From contig NZ_LMZQ01000023.1 in assembly GCF_001442625.1 (NCBI RefSeq), forward strand, positions 1 through 40,249: a stretch of DNA of 40,249 nt. The letters are read 5' to 3'. Positions 25,160 to 33,073 of this stretch are shown here, in pieces. This stretch comes from Pedobacter ginsenosidimutans. Its GTDB lineage: Bacteria > Bacteroidota > Bacteroidia > Sphingobacteriales > Sphingobacteriaceae. The position numbers were made by a program, and so were the translations under genes. The notes under the pieces were generated by a model that saw nothing but the letters and a program-made list of their open reading frames with translations, was not told the DNA's origin and searched no databases. Within the stretch, counting starts at the first letter, position 1. Each line of letters starts with the position of its first letter.

Positions 25160-25924
25160 ATGATGAATTTGGCTGAGAGGCACCAGTTTATATTAAGTCG
25201 CCTGCAACGTGATCAATACATAAATGTAGTCGATTTATGTAAGGAGTTGAAAGTTTCGTCTGTAACAATAAGAAAGGACTTAAAACTACTTGAGGATAAA
25301 AGCTTATTGTTTAGGACTCATGGTGGGGCTACCGTAAATAACCCATACACGGTAGACCGTCCGGTTAATGAGAAAGAGAAAATACAATCTACAGAAAAGA
25401 ACAAAATAGGTATTGCTGCTGCTGCATTGCTAAATGATAACGATTCTATCGTTATTGCATCAGGTACTACAGTACTTTATTTTGCCAAGAATATTGTTCC
25501 CGCAACAAATTTAACCGTTGTAACTTCTGCACTAAATGTAGCGCTCGAATTAATGCGCGAACCTAGTATCGAAGTGATACAGTTAGGCGGATTGCTTAGG
25601 AAAAGTTCTTCATCGGTAATGGGTGCTTATGCAGAACAGGTTTTGCAGGATTTTTATTTTAATAAACTATTTCTAGGTGTTGACGGGATTGATCTTGATT
25701 TTGGATTAACCACTACTAATGCCATGGAAGCACATTTAAACCGCAAAATGATTGGCGCATCGCAAAAAACGATTGTACTTGCCGATTCTACCAAATTTGG
25801 GAAAAGAGGCTTTGGAAAGATATGTGGATTAGAAGAAATTGATCATATTATTACCGATAAAGGAATTTCTGAACAAATTGTTAAACATTTAGAGAGTTTA
25901 GGTGTTACTGTTACTATCGTATAG
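25160..25924 (+). CDS. DeoR/GlpR-family transcriptional regulator
   Basis: A 254-residue protein. The N-terminal winged helix (AERHQFILSRLQRDQYINVVDLCKELKV..SSVTIRKDLKLLE) is followed by the DeoR family linker FRTHGGA and a sugar-phosphate-sensing C-terminal domain (IASGTTVLYFA, LTTTNAMEA, LADSTKFGKRGF). ATG at 25160 (or 25163) is chosen: the longer frame from 25118 adds hydrophobic MFLLLICSTLIKY, which is not part of the family. Divergence from the glp operon suggests that it represses glpD-glpK-glpF with glycerol-3-phosphate as inducer, the known GlpR logic; that ligand is inferred. Confidence 0.9.
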   Translation: MMNLAERHQFILSRLQRDQYINVVDLCKELKVSSVTIRKDLKLLEDKSLLFRTHGGATVNNPYTVDRPVNEKEKIQSTEKNKIGIAAAALLNDNDSIVIASGTTVLYFAKNIVPATNLTVVTSALNVALELMREPSIEVIQLGGLLRKSSSSVMGAYAEQVLQDFYFNKLFLGVDGIDLDFGLTTTNAMEAHLNRKMIGASQKTIVLADSTKFGKRGFGKICGLEEIDHIITDKGISEQIVKHLESLGVTVTIV

Positions 25925-25968
25925 CGCATTCCACGCGAACGGTATAATCCAAACATTATAATTTGAAC

Positions 25969-26358
25969 ATGGAAAGAAAACGAATACACATTTTAGAGGA
26001 TGATCAGGAGATCAGAAACGTTATTGAAATTCTATTAAAAGATGAGGGTTTCGAATTGCAGCTTTCATCATCATTTGCTGAGTTAAAGAAAAATATCCAG
26101 GATGCAATGCCTGATCTTTTTTTACTTGATGTAATGTTACCAGATGGCAACGGAGCAGAAATTTGTGAAGATTTAAAAACTGATATTTTTACTAAACACA
26201 TCCCAATTATTGTAATGTCTGCACAGAATAATAGCGAACAAAAGGCTATTGATGCATTTGCTGATGATTATATCAGTAAACCTTTTGATATTTATGATGT
26301 TTTGGAGCGTATTAATGCGCAGCTGAAAAGAAGTGCAGAAAATAGAACTAAAGTTTAA
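25969..26358 (+). CDS. Single-domain response regulator (receiver only)
   Basis: A 129-residue CheY-like receiver with no output domain. Acidic residues D11 and D12 (ILEDDQE), phosphoacceptor D54 (LFLLDVMLPDG), S84 and K104 (YISKPFD) are all present. ATG at 25969 is used; a TTG two codons earlier is also in frame. It lies 44 bases after the DeoR-family gene but may have its own promoter. No histidine kinase is near, so its partner is unknown. Confidence 0.9.
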   Translation: MERKRIHILEDDQEIRNVIEILLKDEGFELQLSSSFAELKKNIQDAMPDLFLLDVMLPDGNGAEICEDLKTDIFTKHIPIIVMSAQNNSEQKAIDAFADDYISKPFDIYDVLERINAQLKRSAENRTKV

Positions 26359-26375
26359 TTATAGCTATGCTAAAT

Positions 26376-26413
26376 AAAAAAGGGAAGTCATAAAAAATGG
26401 CTTCCCTTTTTTT
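26376..26413. terminator. Bidirectional Rho-independent terminator
   Basis: A 16-bp stem (26376-26391 with 26397-26412, one G-U pair), loop of five A, with T7 on the + strand and A6 at the other side. It separates the convergent receiver and NeuD-like genes. Confidence 0.9.
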
Positions 26414-26427
26414 GCATAAAACATTTC

Positions 26428-27105
26428 TTAAGTCTGTTTTACATCTTGTGCTTTGTTGAACATCACAAAACGTTTAGAGTCGCCAACGCGTTGAGGTACT
26501 GTTGCATTTGAAACAATGGCGTAATCTTCAGTATTCTTGTTTATAAAAACGCCTGCACCAATAATGTTGTGGCTGCCAATAACAATATCTTCCTTTACTG
26601 CAGAATTGATTCCTAAAAAAGAATTATTACCAATAGTTACATTTCCCGCCAGGATATTGCCCGATAACAGAACATTGTTCTGAATAGTAGAATGGTGGCC
26701 TATACGGGCACCAATAAGCATACAATTATTACCGATGGTTACAAAAGGTTGTATATCACAACATTGGTCGATGAAAGTGTTGTTGCCGATTACCAGATCT
26801 GGCCATACATTTGCTTTTGATGAAACATAATTGGCAAAACTATAGCCAGATTCGCTTACCCTGTTGTACACACTTTCCCTGGCACTGTTTCTACCAATGG
26901 CAATATGCATTTTATGGGTTTCTGGGGGGAAATCTTTAATCACCTGGGCGAGACTTAAAATGGGTAATCCTAACAGCATACTTCCTGCAGGAGGTACATA
27001 CGCATCATCAACACAAAAGGCAACAACATTATAGTCGCTGTCATTCATAAAGGAGTAACAGATAAACTCAGCCATTTTTCCAGTTCCATAAATAATAACT
27101 TTCAT
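26428..27105 (-). CDS. NeuD/PglD-like sugar O- or N-acyltransferase
   Basis: A 225-residue protein. Residues of about 1-80 form an N-terminal alpha/beta sugar-binding domain (MKVIIYGTGKMAEF). The rest is a left-handed beta-helix of hexapeptide repeats (VIGNNTFIDQCC, TIGNNCMLIGARIGHHSTI, NNSFLGINSAV). That two-domain layout and length match the sialic-acid acetyltransferase NeuD and PglD group, which acetylate amino sugars with acetyl-CoA; H136 or H137 (ARIGHHSTI) is the likely general base. It is encoded opposite to the polysaccharide genes across 717 bases, and probably decorates a sugar used by that locus. Confidence 0.85.
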   Translation of the reverse strand: MKVIIYGTGKMAEFICYSFMNDSDYNVVAFCVDDAYVPPAGSMLLGLPILSLAQVIKDFPPETHKMHIAIGRNSARESVYNRVSESGYSFANYVSSKANVWPDLVIGNNTFIDQCCDIQPFVTIGNNCMLIGARIGHHSTIQNNVLLSGNILAGNVTIGNNSFLGINSAVKEDIVIGSHNIIGAGVFINKNTEDYAIVSNATVPQRVGDSKRFVMFNKAQDVKQT

Positions 27106-27606
27106 ATTTAATTCTTGTTTTTAGGTTTCTAACGAATTTATGCATAAAACAGGCTTTTAAACCTTTTTAAAGCATACTGTACATATTTTGCTAATTCCTG
27201 TTTACAGCTTTTACAGTTGCGCATTTTTTTACTTTTTGCGCTGCTTTTAAGGAATATTGCATTTATGTTAATCGTTTTATCTGATTTGATTGCCAAGAAC
27301 ATACCGCTATTAATGAAAGCTTAATGGTGTTAAGCAGAATGTATTTTTAGACAATTAGAAATGTATTGTAAAACAGCTTGCACAGAAATATGCGAAGCGT
27401 GGCTTGTTCACTACCTGGTTAGGAAAAAATAATCGGTTAAGCAGTAAATCCAGCCTTGGTAATCTGAAGCTTTTCTTTAAAATTTTATAAAAATCATTTT
27501 ATACCCCTGATAAATTGTAGTATTAAATAGCTTTTTTAAATGTTAAAACATTTTCTGATGTTTTTTGAGTTTTGCCGATTAGGATCTTACCAAAAAACAG
27601 GCTTTT

Positions 27607-27729
27607 ATGAGTGAAAATACTAGCAAAATATTATACAAGTTACGCGTTGTAAAATTTACAAATGATGTGCAATTTATGAGCACAGTATTTAAAATACTGT
27701 GCATGCTGGTCATATTTTATACAATTTAA
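27607..27729 (+). CDS. Possible 40-residue leader peptide or small membrane peptide
   Basis: ATG at 27607 opens 40 codons (beginning MSENTSKILYKLRVVKF) ending in a hydrophobic tail (FKILCMLVIFYTI) and TAA. It lies 93 bases before the export lipoprotein ATG and the 23-bp dyad lies inside it. No homologue is known to me, and no ribosome-binding signal is seen, so it may be noncoding. Confidence 0.25.
   Translation: MSENTSKILYKLRVVKFTNDVQFMSTVFKILCMLVIFYTI
27680..27702. promoter_or_regulatory. 23-bp dyad, operator or hairpin
   Basis: GCACAGTATTT (27680-27690) and its exact reverse complement AAATACTGTGC (27692-27702) around one A. It has no T-tract, so it is not a classical terminator. It lies 120 bases before the first export gene. 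Confidence 0.6.
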
Positions 27730-27822
27730 ATACAACCCCAAACTGCCTATAAAACATTGACGCTTAATTGCATAGCTTAGTTCTCAATAAATCGAAACAA
27801 AAAACTAAACATTACTTAAGCT

Positions 27823-28581
27823 ATGAAGAAAGTAATATTATTTATCGCAATATATACAGGCATTATCACCGGATGCGCTCCCAGAAGAGATCTTGTATAC
27901 TTTAGTAACCTGGCTAAACAAACCAGTGAAATTAAGCTTCAAGGTCAGGAAGTTAAAATTCAGCAAAACGACCTTTTAAGCGTAAGCATAAACAGCTTAA
28001 ATCAAGAGTCGAATGTTTTGTTTGCTGTTAATACCAAAAATGCAGGCGCTGAAAACAATTATAAAGTAGAGGGTTATCGGGTAAGTAAAGATGGAATGAT
28101 TAACCTACCAGTTGTAGGTAACATCCGCCTGGAAGGTTTAACCATAGAGCAGGCGCAGGCTACCATCTCGAAAGAACTAGATAAGTATGTTAAAAAGCCG
28201 GTAGTTGATGTTCAGTTAATCAATTTTAAAGTAACGGTAATTGGTGAGGTAAACCGGCCATCAACCTTTACCGTGCAGGGAGATAACATTAACCTTTTAG
28301 AAGCACTGGGAATGGCTGGCGACATGACCGTTTATGGAAAGAGGGAAAATATTTTAGTAATCAGGCAACAAGATGGTCAAAGGGTGATGAAAAGACTTAA
28401 CCTGAACAATCAGGATGTGATGGATTCTCCGTTCTTTTATCTGAAACAAAACGATGTGGTGTATGTAGAACCTGATAAGTCAAAAGCGATTGAATACAGC
28501 CCCAATACACGCATTATGCCAGTGGTAATTGCTTCTATATCAGCAGTTGCAGTATTAATTACAGCTGTTCTTCGTCGATAA
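27823..28581 (+). CDS. Polysaccharide export lipoprotein, Wza/BexD-like
   Basis: A 252-residue outer-membrane lipoprotein with lipobox Cys18 (IITGC). Poly_export (PES) domain at about 40-130, followed by a SLBB-type domain (VTVIGEVNRPSTFTVQGD) and a C-terminal hydrophobic helix (VIASISAVAVLITAV). Proteins of this family form the outer-membrane channel for capsule or exopolysaccharide, with the Wzc partner encoded next, 22 bases downstream. It is shorter than Wza of Enterobacteria (about 380), as is usual in Bacteroidota. Confidence 0.93.
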   Translation: MKKVILFIAIYTGIITGCAPRRDLVYFSNLAKQTSEIKLQGQEVKIQQNDLLSVSINSLNQESNVLFAVNTKNAGAENNYKVEGYRVSKDGMINLPVVGNIRLEGLTIEQAQATISKELDKYVKKPVVDVQLINFKVTVIGEVNRPSTFTVQGDNINLLEALGMAGDMTVYGKRENILVIRQQDGQRVMKRLNLNNQDVMDSPFFYLKQNDVVYVEPDKSKAIEYSPNTRIMPVVIASISAVAVLITAVLRR

Positions 28582-28603
28582 ACGTCTCTTAAAACATTAT
28601 ATC

Positions 28604-30892
28604 ATGCTTAAACAAAATATAAATGGTGGCGCAAAAGATTTTGCAGAAACTATGACAAGGTTTGCTAGAAACTGGCACTATTTCTTAATCAGTATCATTA
28701 TTTCTATGGCTGCTATATATGCTTTTCTTTATGTTACCCCACCAAAATATAAAGTAAGCAGTACATTATTGATTTCTGATGATAAAAATGGTGCAGCAAT
28801 GTCTAACAGTACCGCTTTTAGTGATCTTAATATGTTTCAAACGGTTAAGACGGTTGATAATGAAATTGAAATTTTGCGATCTAGAGACCTGATTTTTAAG
28901 GTGTTGAAAAAGCTAAACTTAGAGACTGCTTACTTTAAAAAAGAGGGGATTAGAGAAAAAGAACTTTATGGAAAAACCTTACCACTTGTAGTTACCGCTA
29001 TCAGTTTAAAGAATGGAGCTTATGCCAGAAAAATTAATATTTCTTATCTGGATGAAATCTCTTACATTATTCAAGACAGCCTAAAGACCAATATTGTGAA
29101 GTATGGCGATACCATTAGTACTAAAAACTATGCCATTAAAATAGATAAAGGCCCAGCTTTTAAAGCCGAATTTGGTAAAATTAAACTCCAGTTTAAAAAC
29201 CTGTATAAAATGACAGAGGCTTACAACCTGGTTTCGTTAAAAATAGTTCCGGTTGTTAAAGATGCCAATACCATTACCATTAGTTTAAACGATGCGGTTC
29301 CTCAGCGGGGAATTGATATTCTGACCGATCTGATTGAAACCTATAATATTAACAACGTTAATAATAAAAATACCATTGCCCGAAATACCATAAAATTTAT
29401 CGATAACCGCCTAAAATACCTGGTTGCAGATCTTTCTGGTACTGAAGAGGATGTAGAAAACTACAAACAACAAAACCGTGTTACCGATGTTAATATGGAT
29501 GCGCAGATGAATGCTGCACGCTCAGGAGAGTATAATCAGTTACTGGAAACATCATCAGTACAATTGAGATTATTACGGTCAATCGAAAATTATTTCAGAG
29601 GTAAACAAAGTCAGTTTAACCTGGCGCCAAGTGCAATGGGCTTAAAAGACCCGATTTTGAATTCATTGATTTCAAAATTTAACGATCTCCAACTGGAAAG
29701 AAATAGGATGCTGCGTACTGCTAATGCAGAAAATCCTTTGGTGCTAAACCTCAACGAACAAATAGCAAGCTTAAAAACTAATATCCTGGAAAACCTGTCA
29801 AGCATTAAACAAGGTTTTGTTATTGAAAGAAACAACCTGAGTGCCAACTACTCTCAATTCGATAATAAAATTAAATCTGTACCTACCATAGAGCGTGGCT
29901 TATTAGAAAGAAGCCGTGAACAAAGCGTAAAATCGGGTTTATATAAATATTTACTGCAAAAAAGAGAGGAAACTGCTTTATCACTTTCTGCTACCGTACC
30001 AACCTCTCAAGTAGTAGATAAACCGGCTTACAATACTATACCAAATAGTCCTAAACAACCACTTTTATATCTGTGTGGATTCATTTTTGGCTTTTTTGTA
30101 CCAGCTGGAGTAATTTATGCCAAAGGATTTTTTAACAATAAGGTGCAGGATGCCAGCACTATTGAGCTAACCGGTGCCAAAATGCTTGGTGAACTTTCTC
30201 ACAACCTGGATAAAAGCACCATTGTTTTTCAAAAAGATAACCGTTCTACCATATCAGAGCTGTTTAGGTACATCAGAATGAACTTAGGACTGATGTCTAA
30301 CAATATCGAAAATAAAGTAATGTTGGTTACTTCGAGTATGAAAGGAGAGGGTAAAACATTCTTTAGCGTAAATCTGGCTACTACCTTAGGTATGCTTGAT
30401 AAAAAAGTTGTTGTACTGGAATTTGATCTAAGAAAACCTGACCTTTTGAATAAAGTTGGTTTAAAGCAAACTAACGGATTAACCGACTATCTAATTGGTG
30501 AGTCTGTGTTAGATGATATTATTAAACCAACCAGTGTCTCAGATAATATCTGGGTTATTGGATGTGGCCAATCGCCTGAAAATCCTGCAGAAGTAATGAT
30601 GAGCCCTAAAATGGATTTATTGTTTGATGAACTGAAAGAGAGATTCGATTATATCATTATTGATACTTCGCCGGTTGGCCAGGTGGCCGATGCCTTTAGC
30701 CTGGCAGAATATGCTGATGTAAGTATTTACCTGGTGCGTTATAACTACACCAACAAATATCAGCTCGCCATATTGAAAGATATTTGCGAAAACAATAAAC
30801 TTAAAAATCCGATGGTTGTTTTTAACGATGCCAAACGGGAGAAAAGCCAGAAATACAGCTATGGTGGCTATGGTTATGCCATGGCAAACTAA
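28604..30892 (+). CDS. Polysaccharide biosynthesis tyrosine autokinase, Wzc-like
   Basis: A 762-residue inner-membrane chain-length regulator and bacterial tyrosine kinase. An N-terminal Wzz domain (first helix at about 25-45), a long periplasmic coiled-coil region (GNVR type), a second helix at about 487-507, then the cytoplasmic kinase with Walker A MKGEGKT (near 578-584), A' VVLEFDLRKPD and Walker B YIIIDTSP. The C-terminus has a tyrosine cluster (YSYGGYGYAMAN), the usual phosphorylation tail. It works with the Wza-like pore and the Wzy polymerase to control chain length and export. Confidence 0.95.
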   Translation: MLKQNINGGAKDFAETMTRFARNWHYFLISIIISMAAIYAFLYVTPPKYKVSSTLLISDDKNGAAMSNSTAFSDLNMFQTVKTVDNEIEILRSRDLIFKVLKKLNLETAYFKKEGIREKELYGKTLPLVVTAISLKNGAYARKINISYLDEISYIIQDSLKTNIVKYGDTISTKNYAIKIDKGPAFKAEFGKIKLQFKNLYKMTEAYNLVSLKIVPVVKDANTITISLNDAVPQRGIDILTDLIETYNINNVNNKNTIARNTIKFIDNRLKYLVADLSGTEEDVENYKQQNRVTDVNMDAQMNAARSGEYNQLLETSSVQLRLLRSIENYFRGKQSQFNLAPSAMGLKDPILNSLISKFNDLQLERNRMLRTANAENPLVLNLNEQIASLKTNILENLSSIKQGFVIERNNLSANYSQFDNKIKSVPTIERGLLERSREQSVKSGLYKYLLQKREETALSLSATVPTSQVVDKPAYNTIPNSPKQPLLYLCGFIFGFFVPAGVIYAKGFFNNKVQDASTIELTGAKMLGELSHNLDKSTIVFQKDNRSTISELFRYIRMNLGLMSNNIENKVMLVTSSMKGEGKTFFSVNLATTLGMLDKKVVVLEFDLRKPDLLNKVGLKQTNGLTDYLIGESVLDDIIKPTSVSDNIWVIGCGQSPENPAEVMMSPKMDLLFDELKERFDYIIIDTSPVGQVADAFSLAEYADVSIYLVRYNYTNKYQLAILKDICENNKLKNPMVVFNDAKREKSQKYSYGGYGYAMAN

Positions 30893-31090
30893 ATCTACCT
30901 CGTTTTTAAAAGAGAATACTAGTACCCTTTACCAAATAAACGTCCCCAAACGATTTAATTCTGTTTACAAACAATAAGGCCGTGATGCTTAAACTGCGCA
31001 TCGATTAAAGGCATTAGCAGTTTGCAAACAACTCTTAATTAGATTGCCCTTTTGCGCAAAAAGCAAAATAGGATTTAAAAATAAAAATTG

Positions 31091-31119
31091 TCATGTAAGT
31101 GATATAGCGAAGCTGTATC
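31091..31119 (+). repeat. Hairpin-forming 29-base repeat, copy 1
   Basis: Copy 1 of an exact 29-base repeat. Its last 19 bases fold as GATATAGC-GAA-GCTGTATC: an 8-bp stem with one G-T wobble closed by the very stable GCGAAGC mini-hairpin. Confidence 0.85.
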
Positions 31120-31136
31120 CGGCCGACTGAATAAGC

Positions 31137-31150
31137 CTTTTAGCTAAAAG
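31137..31150. repeat. 14-bp palindrome CTTTTAGCTAAAAG
   Basis: A perfect dyad between the two 29-base repeat copies. It is AT-rich; its role is unknown. Confidence 0.5.
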
Positions 31151-31162
31151 AACAGATACCTA

Positions 31163-31191
31163 TCATGTAAGTGATATAGCGAAGCTGTATC
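31163..31191 (+). repeat. Hairpin-forming 29-base repeat, copy 2
   Basis: Identical to copy 1 over all 29 bases, with a 72-base period. It ends 38 bases before the ATG of the NusG-like gene, so both copies would be in the mRNA leader. Confidence 0.85.
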
Positions 31192-31229
31192 AAATCGCCT
31201 AAAAACCAAACTATAACTCATCAAAAAAA

Positions 31230-31778
31230 ATGGAATCTACAATTAACATCAAACCCTCGTTCGTAAAAAAATGGTTTGTGATCTATACCCGTCCACGTTG
31301 GGAGAAAAAAGTTGACCGTTTGCTGCAAGAGCAGGGTTTCGAGTCTTTTTGTCCTGTTCGTAATGTAGAAAATCAATGGGCCGATAGAAAGAAAATAGTT
31401 AGCCTTCCGCTTTTTACCGGATATGTATTTGTGAAAATAGATGAGCGTGAAGGTTACAAAATCAGGTATACACTCGGCGTTTTAAACTTTATTAATTATA
31501 TGGGCAAGCCTGCAGTGGTTCGGGATAATGAGATTGAAAAGTTGAAACACATTATGGATACCTACAATGATGTAGATGTGGTGAGTTTAACCGGTGTTTC
31601 GAAAGGAGACCGTGTTCGGATCAGTAATGGTCTCTTCCATAATCAGGAAGGAGAGGTGATCCAGATTCAAGGCAAGCATGTTTTAATGTCGTTCGATCAT
31701 TTAGACTGTGCTTTAGTTACCAGGGTGCCAATAAGCAACTTAACATTAACCGTAAATACGCAACAACATTATGTATAA
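31230..31778 (+). CDS. NusG-paralogue transcription antiterminator, UpxY/RfaH-like
   Basis: A 182-residue NusG-like protein. The NGN domain (about 12-110) starts WFVIYTRPRWEKKVDRLLQE and has the FTGYVFVKID strand; a C-terminal KOW domain (VSKGDRVRISNGLFHNQEGEV) follows. It is not housekeeping NusG, given the sequence and its place within a polysaccharide operon. In Bacteroides the UpxY proteins prevent premature termination in their own capsule operon, and this is likely its role here. It overlaps the next gene by 8 bases. Unusually it is the third gene of the locus, not the first. Confidence 0.9.
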   Translation: MESTINIKPSFVKKWFVIYTRPRWEKKVDRLLQEQGFESFCPVRNVENQWADRKKIVSLPLFTGYVFVKIDEREGYKIRYTLGVLNFINYMGKPAVVRDNEIEKLKHIMDTYNDVDVVSLTGVSKGDRVRISNGLFHNQEGEVIQIQGKHVLMSFDHLDCALVTRVPISNLTLTVNTQQHYV

Positions 31779-33069
31779 CGCTGAAGATAATCTGAAGATG
31801 ACGGTAATTGGCCTTGGCTACGTTGGCTTACCGTTGGCAGTAGAATTTGCAAAAAAATACAAGGTATTTGGCTTTGATATTAACCAGAGTAGGATAGCAG
31901 AATTAAAAGCCGGATACGACAATACACTGGAAGTTAATGAATCTGAACTGAATGAGGTTTTAACCTTCGAATGCACAACTTTAAAAGGCCTGTACTGTAC
32001 CAATGAAATCGAAAAATTACGCAGCTCATCGGTTTACATTGTTACAGTACCAACGCCTGTTGATAAAAACAACAGACCAGATTTATCACCTTTAATTAAA
32101 GCGAGTGCAGTTGTGGCTAAAGTTCTAAAAAAGGGAGATATAGTGGTTTACGAATCAACTGTATATCCTGGTGTAACTGAAGACGAATGTGTACCCATTT
32201 TAGAAAAAGGATCTGGTTTGGTTTTCAATAAAGATTTTTTTGCGGGTTATTCTCCAGAGCGTATTAACCCTGGAGATAAACAACATACCGTTGCCAATAT
32301 CTTAAAAATCACATCAGGTTCTACTCCCGAAGCCGCCGAAAAAATAGACGCACTGTACCGTTCGGTTATTACTGCCGGAACTTATAAAGCTTCGTCTATT
32401 AAAGTGGCCGAAGCGGCAAAAGTGATTGAAAACGCCCAGCGAGACATCAATATTGCTTTTGTAAACGAACTGGCTATGATTTTTAACCAGATCGGTATCG
32501 ATACTTCTGAGGTTTTAGCAGCAGCCGGAACCAAATGGAATTTTCTGAATTTTAAACCGGGCTTAGTTGGCGGGCATTGTATTGGCGTAGATCCATATTA
32601 TCTGGCACAAAAAGCACAGGAAGCTGGTTATCACCCTGAAATTATTTTAGCCGGACGACGTGTAAACGATGGGATGGGTAAATATGTGGCCGATCAGATC
32701 ATTAAAAAAATGATTGCTAAAAACATCCATATTGTGGGAGCAGAAGTACTGGTGTTAGGTTTTACATTTAAAGAAAACTGCCCTGACGTGCGAAATACCA
32801 AAGTTATTGATATTGTAAGGCGATTGGAAGAATACAAAGTTAAAGTAGCCATTCACGATCCCTGGGCAAATGCCGATCAGGCCAGACATAACTATGGTAT
32901 TATTTGCGAAAATGGTTCTTCAAAAACCAGAAAGTATGATGGGATTATACTGGCAGTAGCACACGAAGCTTTTAATAACTTAAATATCACAGCATTGCGT
33001 AAACCGGAATGCGTGGTATACGATATAAAAGCCGTATTGCCAAAATCAATAGAAACGGTTCGATTGTAA
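31771..33069 (+). CDS. UDP-sugar 6-dehydrogenase, WbpO/TviB-like
   Basis: A 432-residue nucleotide-sugar dehydrogenase. N-terminal NAD-binding motif VIGLGYVGLPLA, central domain, and the catalytic cysteine C270 in GGHCIGVDPYYLA. The sequence pattern (GLVFNKDFFAGYSPERINPGD, AAKVIENAQRDINIAFVNE) is that of WbpO/TviB (VipA), which oxidises UDP-GlcNAc, UDP-GalNAc or UDP-ManNAc to the uronic acid. The 5' end overlaps the NusG-like gene by 8 bases; ATG at 31798 is also possible as start. It supplies an acidic amino sugar for the polysaccharide. Confidence 0.92.
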   Translation: MYNAEDNLKMTVIGLGYVGLPLAVEFAKKYKVFGFDINQSRIAELKAGYDNTLEVNESELNEVLTFECTTLKGLYCTNEIEKLRSSSVYIVTVPTPVDKNNRPDLSPLIKASAVVAKVLKKGDIVVYESTVYPGVTEDECVPILEKGSGLVFNKDFFAGYSPERINPGDKQHTVANILKITSGSTPEAAEKIDALYRSVITAGTYKASSIKVAEAAKVIENAQRDINIAFVNELAMIFNQIGIDTSEVLAAAGTKWNFLNFKPGLVGGHCIGVDPYYLAQKAQEAGYHPEIILAGRRVNDGMGKYVADQIIKKMIAKNIHIVGAEVLVLGFTFKENCPDVRNTKVIDIVRRLEEYKVKVAIHDPWANADQARHNYGIICENGSSKTRKYDGIILAVAHEAFNNLNITALRKPECVVYDIKAVLPKSIETVRL

Positions 33070-33073
33070 CGCC

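Larger units (their letters stand above)
27106..27822. promoter_or_regulatory. Polysaccharide-locus leader and divergent control region
   Basis: A 717-bp AT-rich region between the divergent NeuD-like gene and the export lipoprotein gene. It holds a 23-bp dyad (27680-27702), an exact 14-base direct repeat AAAACAGGCTTTTA at 27146-27159 and 27594-27607, and a 40-codon open frame. No exact TAnnTTTG element is visible on the + strand. Confidence 0.6.
30893..31229. other. 337-bp leader before the NusG-like gene
   Basis: No gene is visible. Palindromes of the forms GTTTACAAAC and GTTTGCAAAC occur here, and TTTTGCGCAAAA near 31053. The main features are a 29-base tandem repeat and a 14-bp palindrome between its copies, listed below. 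No T-tract terminator is seen. Confidence 0.65.

Noticed and set aside
31091..31191. A minimal CRISPR array formed by the two 29-base repeats
   Set aside because: Only two copies with a single 43-base spacer, no cas gene and a leader location; a hairpin element fits better.
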